From positions 4,278,001 to 4,342,000 of the forward strand of contig JANVAS020000239.1 of assembly GCA_027563935.2 (NCBI GenBank): 64,000 nt of DNA. The letters are read 5' to 3'. The stretch comes from Costus lasius. Its lineage: Eukaryota; Streptophyta; Magnoliopsida; Zingiberales; Costaceae. Of the stretch, positions 22,125 through 34,100 are shown in pieces (position 1 is the first letter of the stretch; every line of letters starts with the position of its first letter). The translations under genes were made by a program, and so were the position numbers. The notes under the pieces were generated by a model that ran no database searches, was not told where the DNA came from, and saw only the letters and a program-made list of their open reading frames with translations.

Positions 22125-24021
22125 TGATGACACCAAAATATGTAGTATATTTTGTATCATTTTAAATACCATTTCATGCTAAATTGAGGATCTTTTACTT
22201 GTTTTTATGCTGAATCTATCAAATATTGCAAAATCTACTTATATTTTGGTTTTTCATGACTTTTAGGAAAAAAGGAACTATATTGGGCGTTTTTAAGCAA
22301 AATCAAATACATGGAAGAGTTCCCATCATCAAGAAGAAGTCACACAATAAATTTCACGAAAATCGAAGCTAAGAACCAAAATACGGCAGTGCCGTAAACT
22401 ATTTTAAGGTATCGTATTTTCACCGCTACCGTATTATCAAGAACAAGGCCATATTTTGGTGATTTTCCAAACAAAAATTTTTTGTGATTCTACGGCACTG
22501 CCATATTTCAGCGTTTCAGACCAGAGTGTTCAACCGATTTTACGGCACCACCTTGAAGAAGTTTACGGTGCCATATTTTGTGAAGACTTCAGACCAGAGA
22601 ACTCGACTGAAATTATGGCACTGCCGTAAATGATATAACGGTACCGTATTTCCCAGCGTCTCCAGAACAAAACACTCCAGCTATTTTACAGCAGTGCCGT
22701 AACATATTACACTGCCGTAATTCCCAGTCAAAAACGCGATTTTTACGAGTCCGAATCTTGCGCGGGCCATAACTTTTGATCCAGAGCTCCAAATCAAAAT
22801 CCAAAAATTGTGACGGACTCGTCTTTAAAAGGAGAAGACGCTCAAAGTGGAAGGAAAAAAACTTTTATCCAGTATCAAGGGGGAAATCGCCAGAGATTTG
22901 GCTAGGGTTAGGCCTCAGGCCGAGAGTTGTAGAGGGCACCTCAGGTTGTGATTTTCACTCAGAAGCTTCGACTAGAGGAGAGAAAGATGCCACAGAAGTT
23001 TTAGAGCATTTGGAGAGCATTTGGAGGAGGAATCAATGAAACAGCGGTGACAGCGCTGTTCATCGAAGCAAATTACGGCTGTAAAGGATTTTACAGCCGT
23101 GTTGTAACGTTGTTTCTCCTTTCTTTTTGTTTTCTGATCACTCTAAAACTATGATTTATTGTATCTCCTCCTTCATGCAAGCTTAACACTCTTTTGGGAC
23201 ATGGGGTGTAATCCCCTTGATTCTTAATGATTAGATAACTCTTCTATTTTCGTCATGATAATTTTTGCTATGATAATTTTACTTTTGTGATGGATTGTGC
23301 TTAGACTCTCTATAAGTCCATGTTACTAATTATGTTTTTAGAGTTTTCATAATGAGACTGAAAGGTGATTTGCTTGAGAACTTGGAAACCTAGAATTGCA
23401 TGTTAGGATCCCTTCCTTAGGTTATATCTAATTTCATCTGTTCTAGTAGATCAATTGCCATGATAGTAATATGAATCTATGGATTGAGTCTATTTATCAA
23501 ACGTGGAGATCTTGCACGAAAGTGAGGATCAGAATGATGGAGATCCATGAGTAAAACTAGTGTTGAGGCTCGGATGCACGAAAGTGATCCTTGAGATTCC
23601 ACTAGAGATTATCAACCTAGAATTCGGATGCACGAAAGTGATCTTGAGTTCTTTGATTTATGATTTACTTATCTTTAGAATTGGGAAAGACCTTGCGTGA
23701 AAGCGAGGATTGGTCCCTGCATGATTGTCTGCACGAAAGTGAGATAATCCCTTTATGAAGTAAATTAGGTCTTTATCGTAGCAAGATTTGATTGACGAAC
23801 CTTTATTTATATCTTATCATTGAAATTATGGTGGATGAAACCCTATTCCCATGTTTATCTCTCTGATTATCTCCTTAGCATATTCTCTGCATAGTTTACT
23901 TTCATCATATTTGGCTTGCTTAGCTAGCGAGAAAATAATTATTTGGTAATTAACAATAAGGTCTCTGTGGATCGATATTTTTATTACTTCGATAATTCCA
24001 TGCACTTGCGGAATCCTATCA
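22125..24021 (+). mobile_element. solo LTR of the C/D/E family in Athila-like integrase
   Basis: This 1897-bp LTR starts TGATGACACC and ends ...CCTATCA, with a perfect TSD GGTCA (22120-22124 and 24022-24026). It contains the family hallmarks: a palindrome cluster at about 22380-22715 (for example TACGGCAGTGCCGTA at 22382-22396) and five GCACGAAAGTGA-like motifs at 23510-23740. No PBS or internal sequence is attached. Confidence 0.93.
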
Positions 24022-24968
24022 GGTCACCATCTTGAAAATCTTTTCTCACGATATGGCGGTCATGCCACTTCTTGGTCATGTCCGTGTAAATCTGTGCACT
24101 TTCATATGCATTCATTCTTTTCTCCTCAAGTTCATTAATTTGCAATCTCCTTTTCTCCCCAGTAGTTTTCAAATCATAATTCAAAGTTTTTACCGCCCAA
24201 TAAGCTATTTGTTCTAATTCAACTGGGAGATGACTTGATTTACCATATACAAGCAGATAAGGTGATATACCAATCGGAGTCTTGAATGCAGTCCTGTACG
24301 CCCATAATGTATCGCCAAGCTTTATGGACTAATCTTTCCTTAATCTAGAGATAGTCTTTTCAAGAATTCTCTTCAACTCTCTATTAGAAACTTCTACTTG
24401 GCCACTTGTCTGTGGGTTATAGGGAGTAGATACTTTATGCCTCATCCCATATTTACTCAATAGTGTAGAGAATTTTTTTTCTATAAAGTGGGATCCACCA
24501 TCACTTATTACCACTCGTGGGACCCCAAACCATGGAAATATTATCCTTCTGAATAGTTTGATAACTACATGGGAATCATTGGTCGGAGTCGTCATTGCTT
24601 CAACCCATTTTGAAACATAATCTACGGCTACAAGAATATACTTGTTTCCACATGAGGTTGGGAAGGGACCCCATATAATCAATTCCCCACACATCAAATA
24701 TCTCAATTTCTAAAATATTGCTCAAATGCATCTCATGTCATCTCGATATGTTACACATCCTCTAGCATTCTTCACTAGAGAGAACATAATTCCAAGTATC
24801 CTTAAAAAGGGTCGGCCAGAAAAAACTTGATTGAAGCACTTTGAAAGTAGTTTTAGATGAACTAGCATGTCCTTCATATGTAGAATTATGACAATGAAAA
24901 AGCACATCTCTCATCTCTTCCTCTGGTAGACATCTCCTGTATAATCCATCCGCACACCTTTTAGACAA
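24022..24968 (-). pseudogene. Athila-like integrase N-terminal and core domains
   Basis: Minus-strand segments: a zinc-type N-terminal region (24968-24762, CHNSTYEGHASSSKT), the core at 24706-24329 with [10 protein letters not shown] (first Asp), ISDGGSHF (second Asp) and [11 protein letters not shown] (Glu), then the linker 24184-24022 (WHDRH.. and FQDGD). The frame is broken near 24720 and 24320. The DDE residues are still present, but the gene is not translatable as one unit. Confidence 0.87.
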
Positions 24969-25082
24969 AATAGGATCCTCCTAGAAATAATGCTTTACCT
25001 TTGATAGAAATCTTTTCCATCCCTGATAGTTCAAATTAATGGGTAAAACATCAGACACTAAATAATTCAGAAAATTAGCATA

Positions 25083-26571
25083 TCATGGAGCATCAATCCT
25101 TGTGATAGCTAAGTGATGCTGATAAGGGAAGGCATCATCAATCTCATGCTCGATTACTTTCTTTACTCCATCTTCCTGAACAAGACGCGACAAATGATAT
25201 GCAACATAATTTTCTGCACCCTTTTTATTTTTGATCTCCAAGTCGAATTCTTGCAGCAAAAGGATCCATCTGATCAATCTTGATTTTGAATCCTTCTTAC
25301 TTAGAAGATATCTAATGGCCGCATGATCTGCGTAAACAATCACCTTAGAGTTAATAAGAAAAGATCTAAATTTATTAAATGTAGAAGCAATGGCTAGAAT
25401 CTCCTTCTCTATTATTGCCGAATTGATTTGCACGTCATCCAATGTTTGGCTCGCATAATAAATAGTGTGCAACTTTTTCTCTTTGCATTGTCCAAGAACA
25501 GCCCCTATGGCATGGTCATTGGCATCACACATCATCTCAAAGGGAAGCGACCAGTCAGGCGGTTGAATTATTGGTGCTACGATAAGAGCCTTTTTGAGTT
25601 TATGAAAAGCAATCATACAATTCTGATCAAAAATAAAAGGAACGTCTTTACCAAGTAATAAAGTAAGAGTTCTAGCAATTTTTAAAAAATCTTTAACAAA
25701 GCGTCTATAAAAAAAACTAGTGTGGCCAAGAAAACTTCTAATTCCTTTAACAGAAGATGGTGGTAGCAATTTTTCAATCACCTCCACTTTTGCCCTATCT
25801 ACTTTAATACCACGATCAGAAATTAAGTGCCCTAAAATAATTCCTTCGTTAACCATAACATGACACCTTTTCTAGTTTAAAACCAAATTAAACTCTTCAC
25901 AACATTGTAACACACATGATAAATTAGATAGACAAATATCAAAATCAAAACCATATATGGAAAAATCATCCATAAACACATCCATAATATCCTCAATGAG
26001 ATCAGAAAAAATAGCCATCATGCAACGTTGGAAAGTAGCAGGTGCATTGCAGAATCGAAATGGCGTGTGGCGATATGCAAAAGTGTCATATGGGCAAGTG
26101 AACGTTGTCTTCTCATAGTCTTCTGGATGAATAGGAATCTAAAAGAATCCAGAATATCTATCAAGATAGCAAAAATAAGAATTACAAGCTAAGCGTTCCA
26201 ACATCTAGTCAATAAAAAGGAAGGGGAAAATGATCTTTTCAGGTGACGACATTCAACTTCCAATAGTCAATGCACATCCTCCTCCTTGTTACCATTCTTG
26301 TCAGAATAAGATTGTTGTTTTCATTTTTTTGGGTGGTAATCCTTCCTTTCTTCACAACATGCACAGGGCTCACCCCCTGGCTATCAGATATGGGGTAGAT
26401 AACTCCAGCATCAAGGAGCTTTAGAATCACTTTCTTCACTACCTCCTTCATGTTTGGGTTAAGCCTCCTTTGATACTCAATTGATGGCTTGCCCTCCTCT
26501 TCTAAAAATATTCTATGCATACAAACAGAAGGATTTATTCCTTGTATATCATCATGGCTATAGCCAATCAC
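25083..26571 (-). pseudogene. Athila-like reverse transcriptase and RNase H
   Basis: The RT N-terminal part is 26571-26239 (GVIYPISDSQGVSPVHVVKK, then MCIDYWKLN). The catalytic palm near 25960 reads FMDDFS. The C-terminal RT and RNase H are in 25856-25083 (LGHLISDRGI, CDANDHAIGAVLGQ, DHAAIRYLLSKKDSK). Frameshifts and stops separate the parts, notably near 26239 and 25870. Domain order protease-RT-RNase H-integrase identifies it as gypsy. Confidence 0.88.
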
Positions 26572-26733
26572 TCTCTTATGTTGCTGGAGTTTATTTAAAA
26601 GCCTAGTAGTTGGAGAAGCATCAAGATTTGCATTAATAATTACAGGAAAAGTAGAGTTCCCTCCAAGAAATTCATACCTGAGGTTGCTTGAGAGAGTTTT
26701 AAATTCATACCTCTTTTCTTCATCGGGTTTACC

Positions 26734-27324
26734 TTATTTCATGCTTAAGTGTTCTTCTTTCAACTTTTTGGACTCAAGTGGTGATGCAGAATTTAACAAT
26801 GCAAAATATGAGCTTACCTCCTCCTCTTCATCACTGTCATCACCTTTGATAAGACACACTTCGAGTGGATCCTTTTCCATCATGGGATGAATGGTCATCG
26901 GTGAATTGTCTTCCAAGACTTGAACACTATAGCAAGATCCTGCAAAAGAAGGTTTCTTTAGATTTTCTATTAAATCAAAATCTACAGAATCTTCACCTAT
27001 CTTACAAGTGAGCTTCCCATTTTTAACATCAATCATGGCTCCAGCTGTCGCCAAAAAGGGGCGACCTAAAATTATGAGAAGTCTAGAATCCTCCTCCATC
27101 TCAAGGATAACAAAATCAGCATGTATAAAGAACTTACCGACCTTGATAGGCACATCCTTTAAAATACCTACCGGATACCATACAGAGCGGTCGGCTAGCT
27201 GTAGAGAAACAGAAGTGGGCTTAAGATCTCCAATGTCCAGCTTCTTACAAACAGAGTGTGACACCAAGCTGACACTAGCCCCTAGATCACACAAAGCATG
27301 GTCAATAAACATATCACCAATCAA
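26734..27324 (-). pseudogene. Athila-like aspartic protease region
   Basis: The reading ALCDLGASVSLVSHSV contains the DLGAS form of the protease active site seen in Athila-type elements. It is followed by the flap and LIILGRPFLATAGAMID. The C-terminal stretch is acidic (DDSDEEEEVSS). It is a 196-codon open segment, separated from gag and RT by frame breaks. Confidence 0.85.
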
Positions 27325-27550
27325 ACAACGAATAGAAAAACTCCCCGAATCCTTAAAGCTTCAGTGGCAATTTATTCTGAATTATTACACTACACTCTTC
27401 AGTGAGTGCGATCGTTCCATGCTCTTCCAACTTTCTCTTGTTGGACAATATCTCTTTCAAGAACTTGGCATATGATGTGATCTGCGATAATGCATTTGTG
27501 GAAGGTATATTAATATAAAGCTTTTTAAGTACCTCTAAAAATTTTCTAAA

Positions 27551-28258
27551 TTATTTGTCAAGTTTAGCCTTCGCCAATATATGAGGGAAAGGTACTAGCG
27601 GTTTGTAGGCAGGTTGTAGTACATAAACTGGTTCTAGCTCCCTATCTTTGCGAAAATGTTTCGCCATTGTTTCCCTCTTCCTCTGTGGATTTAGAATTCT
27701 GCACCTCTTAGTCTTGCGTTGTATTTGGTGCTCGTGGCTCTTCCAATTGTTTTCCACTACGTATTGTAATGGCATTCCAGTGCTCACATGGGTTTACCTC
27801 TAGCTTCCTAGGTAGTCTATCTGTAAGCCTACTTGAATAACTAGCGCACTGAGCTATCTGAGTTTCCAACATCTTCTAATGGGTCTCCATAGATTCCATC
27901 TTGGAAGTTAGATTCTTGATAGACTCACCAACATGTCTAAATTCTTGCCTGAAATCATCGAATTTATGTCTGAAATCATCATTCTGCTTGGTCTGTGTGG
28001 CAATAAATGTCTCCATTAGAATTTATAGGTTCAACTTTTGGGGCGCTTAAGGTTGAGACTGATTGTACTGTCTTTGCTGAAAGCCAGGGGGCTGTCGATT
28101 GTTACCTTGAGATGCTTGGTTTTGATTGCTCCTCCAATAGAGATTGGGATGGTTCCTCCAACCAGGGTTGTAAGTGCTTGAGTATGGGTCATTCTGATGT
28201 CTTCCATTATAATTATCAATTGTATTTGCTTGTTCAGAGTTGCACTCATCCAGTGTAG
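27551..28258 (-). pseudogene. Athila-like gag, C-terminal part
   Basis: In broken frames the minus strand encodes the Asn/Gln/Pro-rich linker of Athila-type gag (around 28190-28040). A coiled-coil region follows (about 28000-27850), then the segment before protease (about 27760-27560). It ends at 28258, where element C is inserted. The zinc knuckle lies on the other side (about 47300-47345). Confidence 0.75.
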
Positions 28259-29329
28259 TGATGACACCGAAATTTATAGTAAATTTTGTTCCATTTCATG
28301 AGTATTTTTGTGTCATATTCATAGACATCGCTTATTTTTATGTCTTTTTTTATCAATATTTACGGAATCTACACTCTTTTTTGTTTTTGATGTTTTTCAG
28401 GCAAAAAGACATGTTTTTCAGTCAATTTCGAGCAATCTAGATGCATAATTGAATTCACAACATCAAGAGGAAATCACACGTCAAATTTCAAAAGAATTGG
28501 AGCTTTAGAGCAAATTACGGCACCCCCATTATGGCATTTATGGTACTGCCGTAATTCTCTTGAAGTGTCGTAATATGTAGTTTTCCTAGCTAGAGAAATT
28601 TCTGAGATTACGGCACTGCCGTAACAATCTTTATGGTGCCGTATTTTGGAGCATTTTTGGACAGAGGCTGGATGATGTTTATGGTACCCGCCGTAAAGGA
28701 ATTTACGGTACAGTAATTACTGTCGATTTTCCACCCGAAGGATTGTTGACACTACGACACTACCGTAAAGAACTTCACGGTACTGTAATTTTGGAATATT
28801 TCAACCCGTGAACTCGCTGTCCATAATTACGACACTGCCGTAAACTTAATTACGGCCGTAATTACAACGCAGCTCACGATTTTCCTGGTCAACTCCGAAG
28901 CCCGAATCTTGCGCGAACCATGTCTTTTGATCCAGACCTCCAAATTAAGATCCCAAAGATGCTACGGACTCGACTTAAAGCAGAGAAGACACACGAAGTG
29001 AAAGGATGACTTTTATAATGAATCGAGAGAGAGGCGCTTAGGGTTTGGCCGCACGCCGAGAGGCATAGAGGACACCTTAGGCTGCGATTTTCACACGAAA
29101 GCTTCGCCTAGAGGAGGAGAGGACACACTAGAAGTTTCAGAGTAAGAGGAGATCGAACGGAAGAGAAATCAACACAAAACCGAGCGCCGCCGCTGTTTCA
29201 CCCAGATTACAGCCGTAAACCTCTTTACGGCCGTACTATAATTTCTATTTTCTCCTTCCTTTCTATTTTCTTCAACATGGATTATTGTAATCTTCCCTCT
29301 ATGCAAGCTTAAACATCTTTGGGACTTGG
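28259..29329 (+). repeat. 5' LTR of element C, first part
   Basis: It starts TGATGACACC and runs to the G insertion site (TSD CTTGG at 29325-29329). It holds the palindrome cluster at about 28517-28860. It is collinear with 45209-46327 of the 3' LTR, which has an extra palindrome-containing stretch near 45490-45540. Confidence 0.9.
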
Positions 29330-30355
29330 TGTAACATCCCTCAGAATCACACCCCACACGCATACAAGTAAAATACGGGGTTTCAAAAAATTTTTACTCT
29401 TCCATTAAAACACAAGAAGAAAGCGGCATCGAAGGACATTACTACGGAACAGAAAACCGCACAGAACTGAATAGGATCGATTTACTAGGAAATAGAAATC
29501 CGGAAATCCAGAAAAAATCCGGCAGCAAGTATTCTAAACTACTGCTGCACAGACACATATCTTGTAACAACAACAAACGTCCACACTACACATATGTGGA
29601 ATTTCAGAAATATACAGAACTGATTATTCAGATACTAAAATAAACAACACAAATTCGGTTACACATCTCAAATCGGACATTTCAAAATAAGAACCAATTC
29701 AATAAAAGAATCCAAGACTTGTATCCAATAATTTAAACGAAACAACTATAATATAATATCCTGAAAACAGGCATAAGCCCTCAGGAGATAAAACATGTCA
29801 TATAGGTCATAATAAATTAGGCACGCAGGCTGATAAATCTTTAGAAGACTATTCTTAGAAATGACATCAAACATTAGCGTCATATTAGCTGTAGCAATTA
29901 CTGTCTTGATGTCTCACCTGAAAACATTTAAACAACGGAGGTGAGCTAAAAAGCTCAGTGAGTAAAAGACACTAAAAGTCATCCATAGTACACATCAAAA
30001 ATATCATACTTAAGTTGAAATTCTTTTTATTTAACAGATAAGATAAATCAACTTAACATGCATGCTCATATCAGAAACAAACACAATCAAATACAGATAC
30101 TTGTAACAATAGGCATCAAACAGGTAGGATATGAATATACCAACCCATACCAACTAACCACACCGCCTAATACATCTAAATACAGATCGAAACAGAACTA
30201 CAGAAATCAGAACTGACAGACAGAAAATCAGAATTTTCAGAGTCCAAACGGATAGTCTACATCGGAAACAGAAAGGCCACAGAAGGCCTGATGACCACAG
30301 AAGGTCTGACCCCACCTCTGCCGAGGACGAGACAATGCATGCATATCAGAAACAG

Positions 30356-30811
30356 AATGGTAAAGGAGATATCAGTGGGTGGCCCCCGTCTTGTCAGGAC
30401 GTGGCACTCTGGTCTCCAATACCCAAAACAGAATGGTAGAGGAGGTATCAGTGGGTGGCCCCCGTCTTGTTAGGACGTGGCACTCTGGCCTCCAAAACCC
30501 AGAACTGAATGGTAGAGGAGGTATCAGTGGGTGGCCCCCGTCTTGTTAGGACGTGGCACTCTGGCCTCCAAAACCCAGAACTGAATGGTAGAGGAGGTAT
30601 CAGTGGGTGGCCCCCGTCTTGTTAGGACGTGGCACTCTGGCCTCCAAAACCCAGAACTGAATGGTAGAGGAGGTATCAGTGGGTGGCCCCCGTCTTGTTA
30701 GGACGTGGCACTCTGGCCTCCAAAACCCAGAACTGAATGGTAGAGGAGGTATCAGTGGGTGGCCCCCGTCTTGTTAGGACGTGGCACTCTGGCCTCCAAT
30801 ACCCAGAACAG
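30356..30811 (-). repeat. six 76-bp tandem repeats in the G 3' LTR
   Basis: Unit starts (AATGGTA) are at 30356, 30432, 30508, 30584, 30660 and 30736, an exact 76-bp period. The first and last units are the most diverged. The unit is GC-richer than its surroundings and contains CAGTGGGTGGCCCCCGTCTT. The same number of copies occurs in the other LTR. Confidence 0.95.
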
Positions 30812-32645
30812 AAATAGTGTCTCAAGGGTCGTAGTAGACTATCAGCACCATTACAGCGCCACAGAAGGAGGGTAAGGACACGGAAGAGTGCTACACTAGG
30901 GCATAATTTTACAGAACAGATTATACTGAAACGGAGAAGTAGGATCAACCACTACTTAATTCTTACATTATGCCCAAAGTCTAACAAACCAGAAAATGAC
31001 ACACCCTAATATCTAGTCCTTAAACACAGAACAGAATTTATATGAGTGAATTCCTTACAACTAACCTTAATTCATGTCAAAACATTCTATGTTCTCACAA
31101 ATGTTTTAACACATTCAAGGTTTTCAGAAACTTCACAACATATAAACAGAACAGGAAATATCCACATAACAAACAATTAAATACAGAACAGAAATTATTC
31201 ATATAACAAACATTTAAACACAGAACAGAAATTATTCATGAAATAATCTCCTCAAAATTTCTAAAACCGTGAGCTATAAAATTACTGTAAGGGGCGCCAC
31301 TTTCAGAACCTTAACGGAACGCACAAATTTCATGTAAATAATTTCAGTCCCCCACTACAGATAATTTTAATTACACGCTCGTGAAGAAAATTGACCAAAG
31401 CCCCAAAATTGGCTCGAACTATATTTTCGAAAATTCCTAAGTTCTTAGTTAAATCCCCAATTTTGTTTTCTCTAAAATTTCTCATCAAACAAATAAATTT
31501 TAGAAGAACTACAGACCACAATTTAAGAGGTTAAACCATACAATGTAAATTTTTCTCACAAAGGAATATTCGTCTAACCAAAACATAGCAGATTTATATT
31601 GTCAGTTTGCAAAATATATTTTTAGTCCAATTTCGAACCAAAGCTAGTCAATATTGTATTCAAAATGAAGCTCTCTGAATCTAGTTTCCAATAAAACTGG
31701 TTTCACAAGATTTCGAATTTTAGACAGGAAGATATAAGGGTTCGAACATAGGAAGGTCAGAATTTCAGATTTCAAGAAAACAGATTCATATATCAGACTT
31801 GCGACATTTATTTCAGATCCAATAACTAATCGAAAATAGGCGTTATGGGAGTCAAAATAAAGCTCTTCGAGCCTACGGTCTAATAAAACTGATTTGACAA
31901 GATTTCGAGCTATACCTAGGGAGATATGATGGTTCGAACACATAAAGGTCGAAATCCAGAATTTCAGAAAACTGATTTTGTACAGCTAGATTGCAATACA
32001 GATTGAAATACGAATACAGCTCGGATATGGTCGATATCAGATTCAAATTAAAGCCGAATGTATCTAGTTTCATACAAAATTTATTTCGTGCGATTTGGAT
32101 CTATAGACCATGAGATATTGGGGTTATAGTACACAAAGGTCAGATTAACGAATGCAGATTTCAGCAGAACAGGATTTTAAAACCCTATAATTATTTGAAT
32201 TCAACCCCATACGAATAATCATGGCAAATAACGAATTTTAATTCGGATTAGACTCCTTAGGATCGAATTACTCACCAGAAAAATCGCCCACAGAGAAAAC
32301 GCCGAAACAGGGGATCAGGGGTCTCCAGAAAGTTCGTCCACCACCAGTCTGCCACCACCAGCGTCAGAAATTTTGCAGGAGCGCCAAGCACAGTGAGGGG
32401 CGACAACACAGGCGGCTAGGGCAAGAAACAAACCACAAATCGTGAGGGAGAGGAGCTCTCACGAATTTCCCCCCTTTTTTTTTATTTTTTTTCCACCCCA
32501 AACGGATCTAAGATCCAATAACCCAATTAACTTAAGTGGAAATCGGCTTTAATGGGCTTACCTGGGCTTAACCACCATGCGCCACTCCAATAACATCAGA
32601 AATATGCGCCATCACGGTGGAAGAATTCCAGAAGCAAAGAATCAA

Positions 32646-32669
32646 GGTTGAGGGTTCGAATCCCCAACC
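32646..32669 (+). other. tRNA T-arm/B-box-like hairpin in the G LTR
   Basis: The 24 bases contain GGTTCGAATCC (32653-32663), a match to the tRNA TPsiC arm and RNA polymerase III B box, flanked by pairing GGTTG and CAACC. No A box or acceptor stem was seen. The identical sequence is at 40164-40187. Confidence 0.6.
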
Positions 32670-32798
32670 AAAATAATTATTTTTGCCCTGTAGGAAAATT
32701 CCTACACTTAGGTAAAAATCCCTAAATTTTAACCGATAAAAATACAGAAACTGAATTTCTAACCTTAAATCATAATTCAGAAAATCAAGGGCGTTACA

Positions 32799-32812
32799 TC
32801 CTCCCCCCCTTA
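32799..32812 (-). promoter_or_regulatory. polypurine tract of element G
   Basis: The minus strand reads AAGGGGGGGAGGA directly before the 3' LTR at 32798. Confidence 0.85.
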
Positions 32813-32827
32813 TAGAGCTTTAGTCCT

Positions 32828-34100
32828 CTAAAGCTGACCAAGCCCGTCACTGAACAGGTGAGGATGCTCCTTTCTCATCTCTGCTTCAACCTCCCAAGAG
32901 GCTTCTTCAACAGACTGATTTCCCCAGATGACTTTCACAAGTGGAATAACCTTATTCCTCAGCACTTTCTCTTTTCTATCTTCAATTCTGAGAGGTTTCA
33001 CCACAAAAGTCATGTTCTCTTCAAGCTGGAGAGGTTCCAACTCCAGAACATGAGAAGGATCAGAACAATATTTTCTGAGTGCAGAAACATGGAACACATT
33101 ATGGAGGTGTTCCAGTGATGGGGGCAGAGCAAGTCGGTATGCCACAGGTCCAACCCTCTCAATGATATCAAAGGGACCAATGTACCTGGGACTCAATTTT
33201 CCCCTCTTCCCAAATCTCATCACCCCTTTCATAGGTGAGACCTTTAGGAAAACATGCTCTCCCACCAAAAACTCAAGAGGACGCCGCCTCACATCAGCAT
33301 AACTCTTCTGTCTATCCTGAGCAATCTTCATCTTTCTCTGAATTTCTCTAATCTTCTCAGTGGCTTCCTGAACAGCATTAGACCTTAGCACTGTTCTGTC
33401 CCCAGTTTCCTCCCAGCATATTGGTGTTCTGCATTTCCTCCCATATAGGGCCTCATACGGAGCCATCTGTATGCTAGAGTGAAAGCTATTGTTGTAGGTG
33501 AACTCTAACAGTGATAAGTCCAGATCCCACTCAACAGACCAGTCAACCACATAAGATCTCAGAAGATCCTCAAGTGTCTGAATAGTCCTCTCTGTCTGAC
33601 CATCAGATTGAGGATGATATGCAGTGCTGAAACTCAGATTAGTTCCCAAATCTTCCTGTAATTTCTTCCAAAACCTGGACAGAAATCGAGGATCACGGTC
33701 AGAGACAATGTCCAAGGGAACTCCATGCAATCTGACAATCTCATCGATGTACAGTTTTGCTAACCGATCCAAACTGTAAGTCATTTTGATCGGTAAGAAG
33801 TGAGCTGACTTCGTGAGTCTGTCCACAATCACCCATACGGCATCATGATTCCTTCTGGTATTGGGCAGTCCACACACAAAGTCCATACTGATATGCTCCC
33901 ACTTCCACTGAGGAATAGGGAGAGACTGCATCAAACCGCCCGGCCTCTGATGCTCAGCCTTCACGGTTTGGCAAGTCAAACATCTGGACACAAACAAATG
34001 CACATCCTTCTTCATACCATGCCACCAGAAAGTCTTTTTCAGATCCTGATACATCTTGGTACTACCAGGATGAACGGTATACTTAGTGCAATGACTTTCT
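32828..34100 (-). pseudogene. gypsy G integrase with chromodomain-like end
   Basis: The frame from about 34100 to 32828 (408 codons from the first Met at 34054) carries the zinc region Cys pair (CLTCQTVK) and the DDE core (SMDFVCGLP, IVSDRDPRF, DGQTERTIQTL). The conserved C-terminal LPPSLEHLHNVFHVSALRKY and a chromodomain-like end (VIWGNQSVEEASWEVEAEMR) follow. The integrase itself looks intact, but it is cut from RT/RNase H by a 1-bp frameshift near 34097. It would insert the cDNA into chromatin, with the chromodomain directing targeting. Confidence 0.92.

Larger units (their letters stand above)
29330..32798 (-). repeat. 3' LTR of element G
   Basis: A 3469-bp LTR; the minus strand runs TGTAACGCCC to GGGATGTTACA. 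It includes six 76-bp tandem repeats (30356-30811), a tRNA T-arm-like hairpin (32646-32669) and poly-T runs near 32473-32491. The other copy is 36847-40316. Confidence 0.95.

Noticed and set aside
28007..28258. Plus-strand frame over the Athila-like gag
   Set aside because: The minus strand in this stretch encodes the recognisable gag linker; the plus frame is its shadow.
30291..30473. Open frames across the 76-bp repeat array of element G (also 37809-37991 and the reverse strand at 30676-30948)
   Set aside because: The repeat period (76) is not a multiple of three, and the frames are chance products of GC-rich repeat DNA in an LTR.
30356..30811. Regular repeats suggestive of a CRISPR array
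   Set aside because: Units are contiguous 76-bp tandem repeats without unique spacers, in a plant LTR.
32646..32669. tRNA gene
   Set aside because: Only a T-arm-like hairpin is present; no acceptor, D or anticodon arm could be folded around it.
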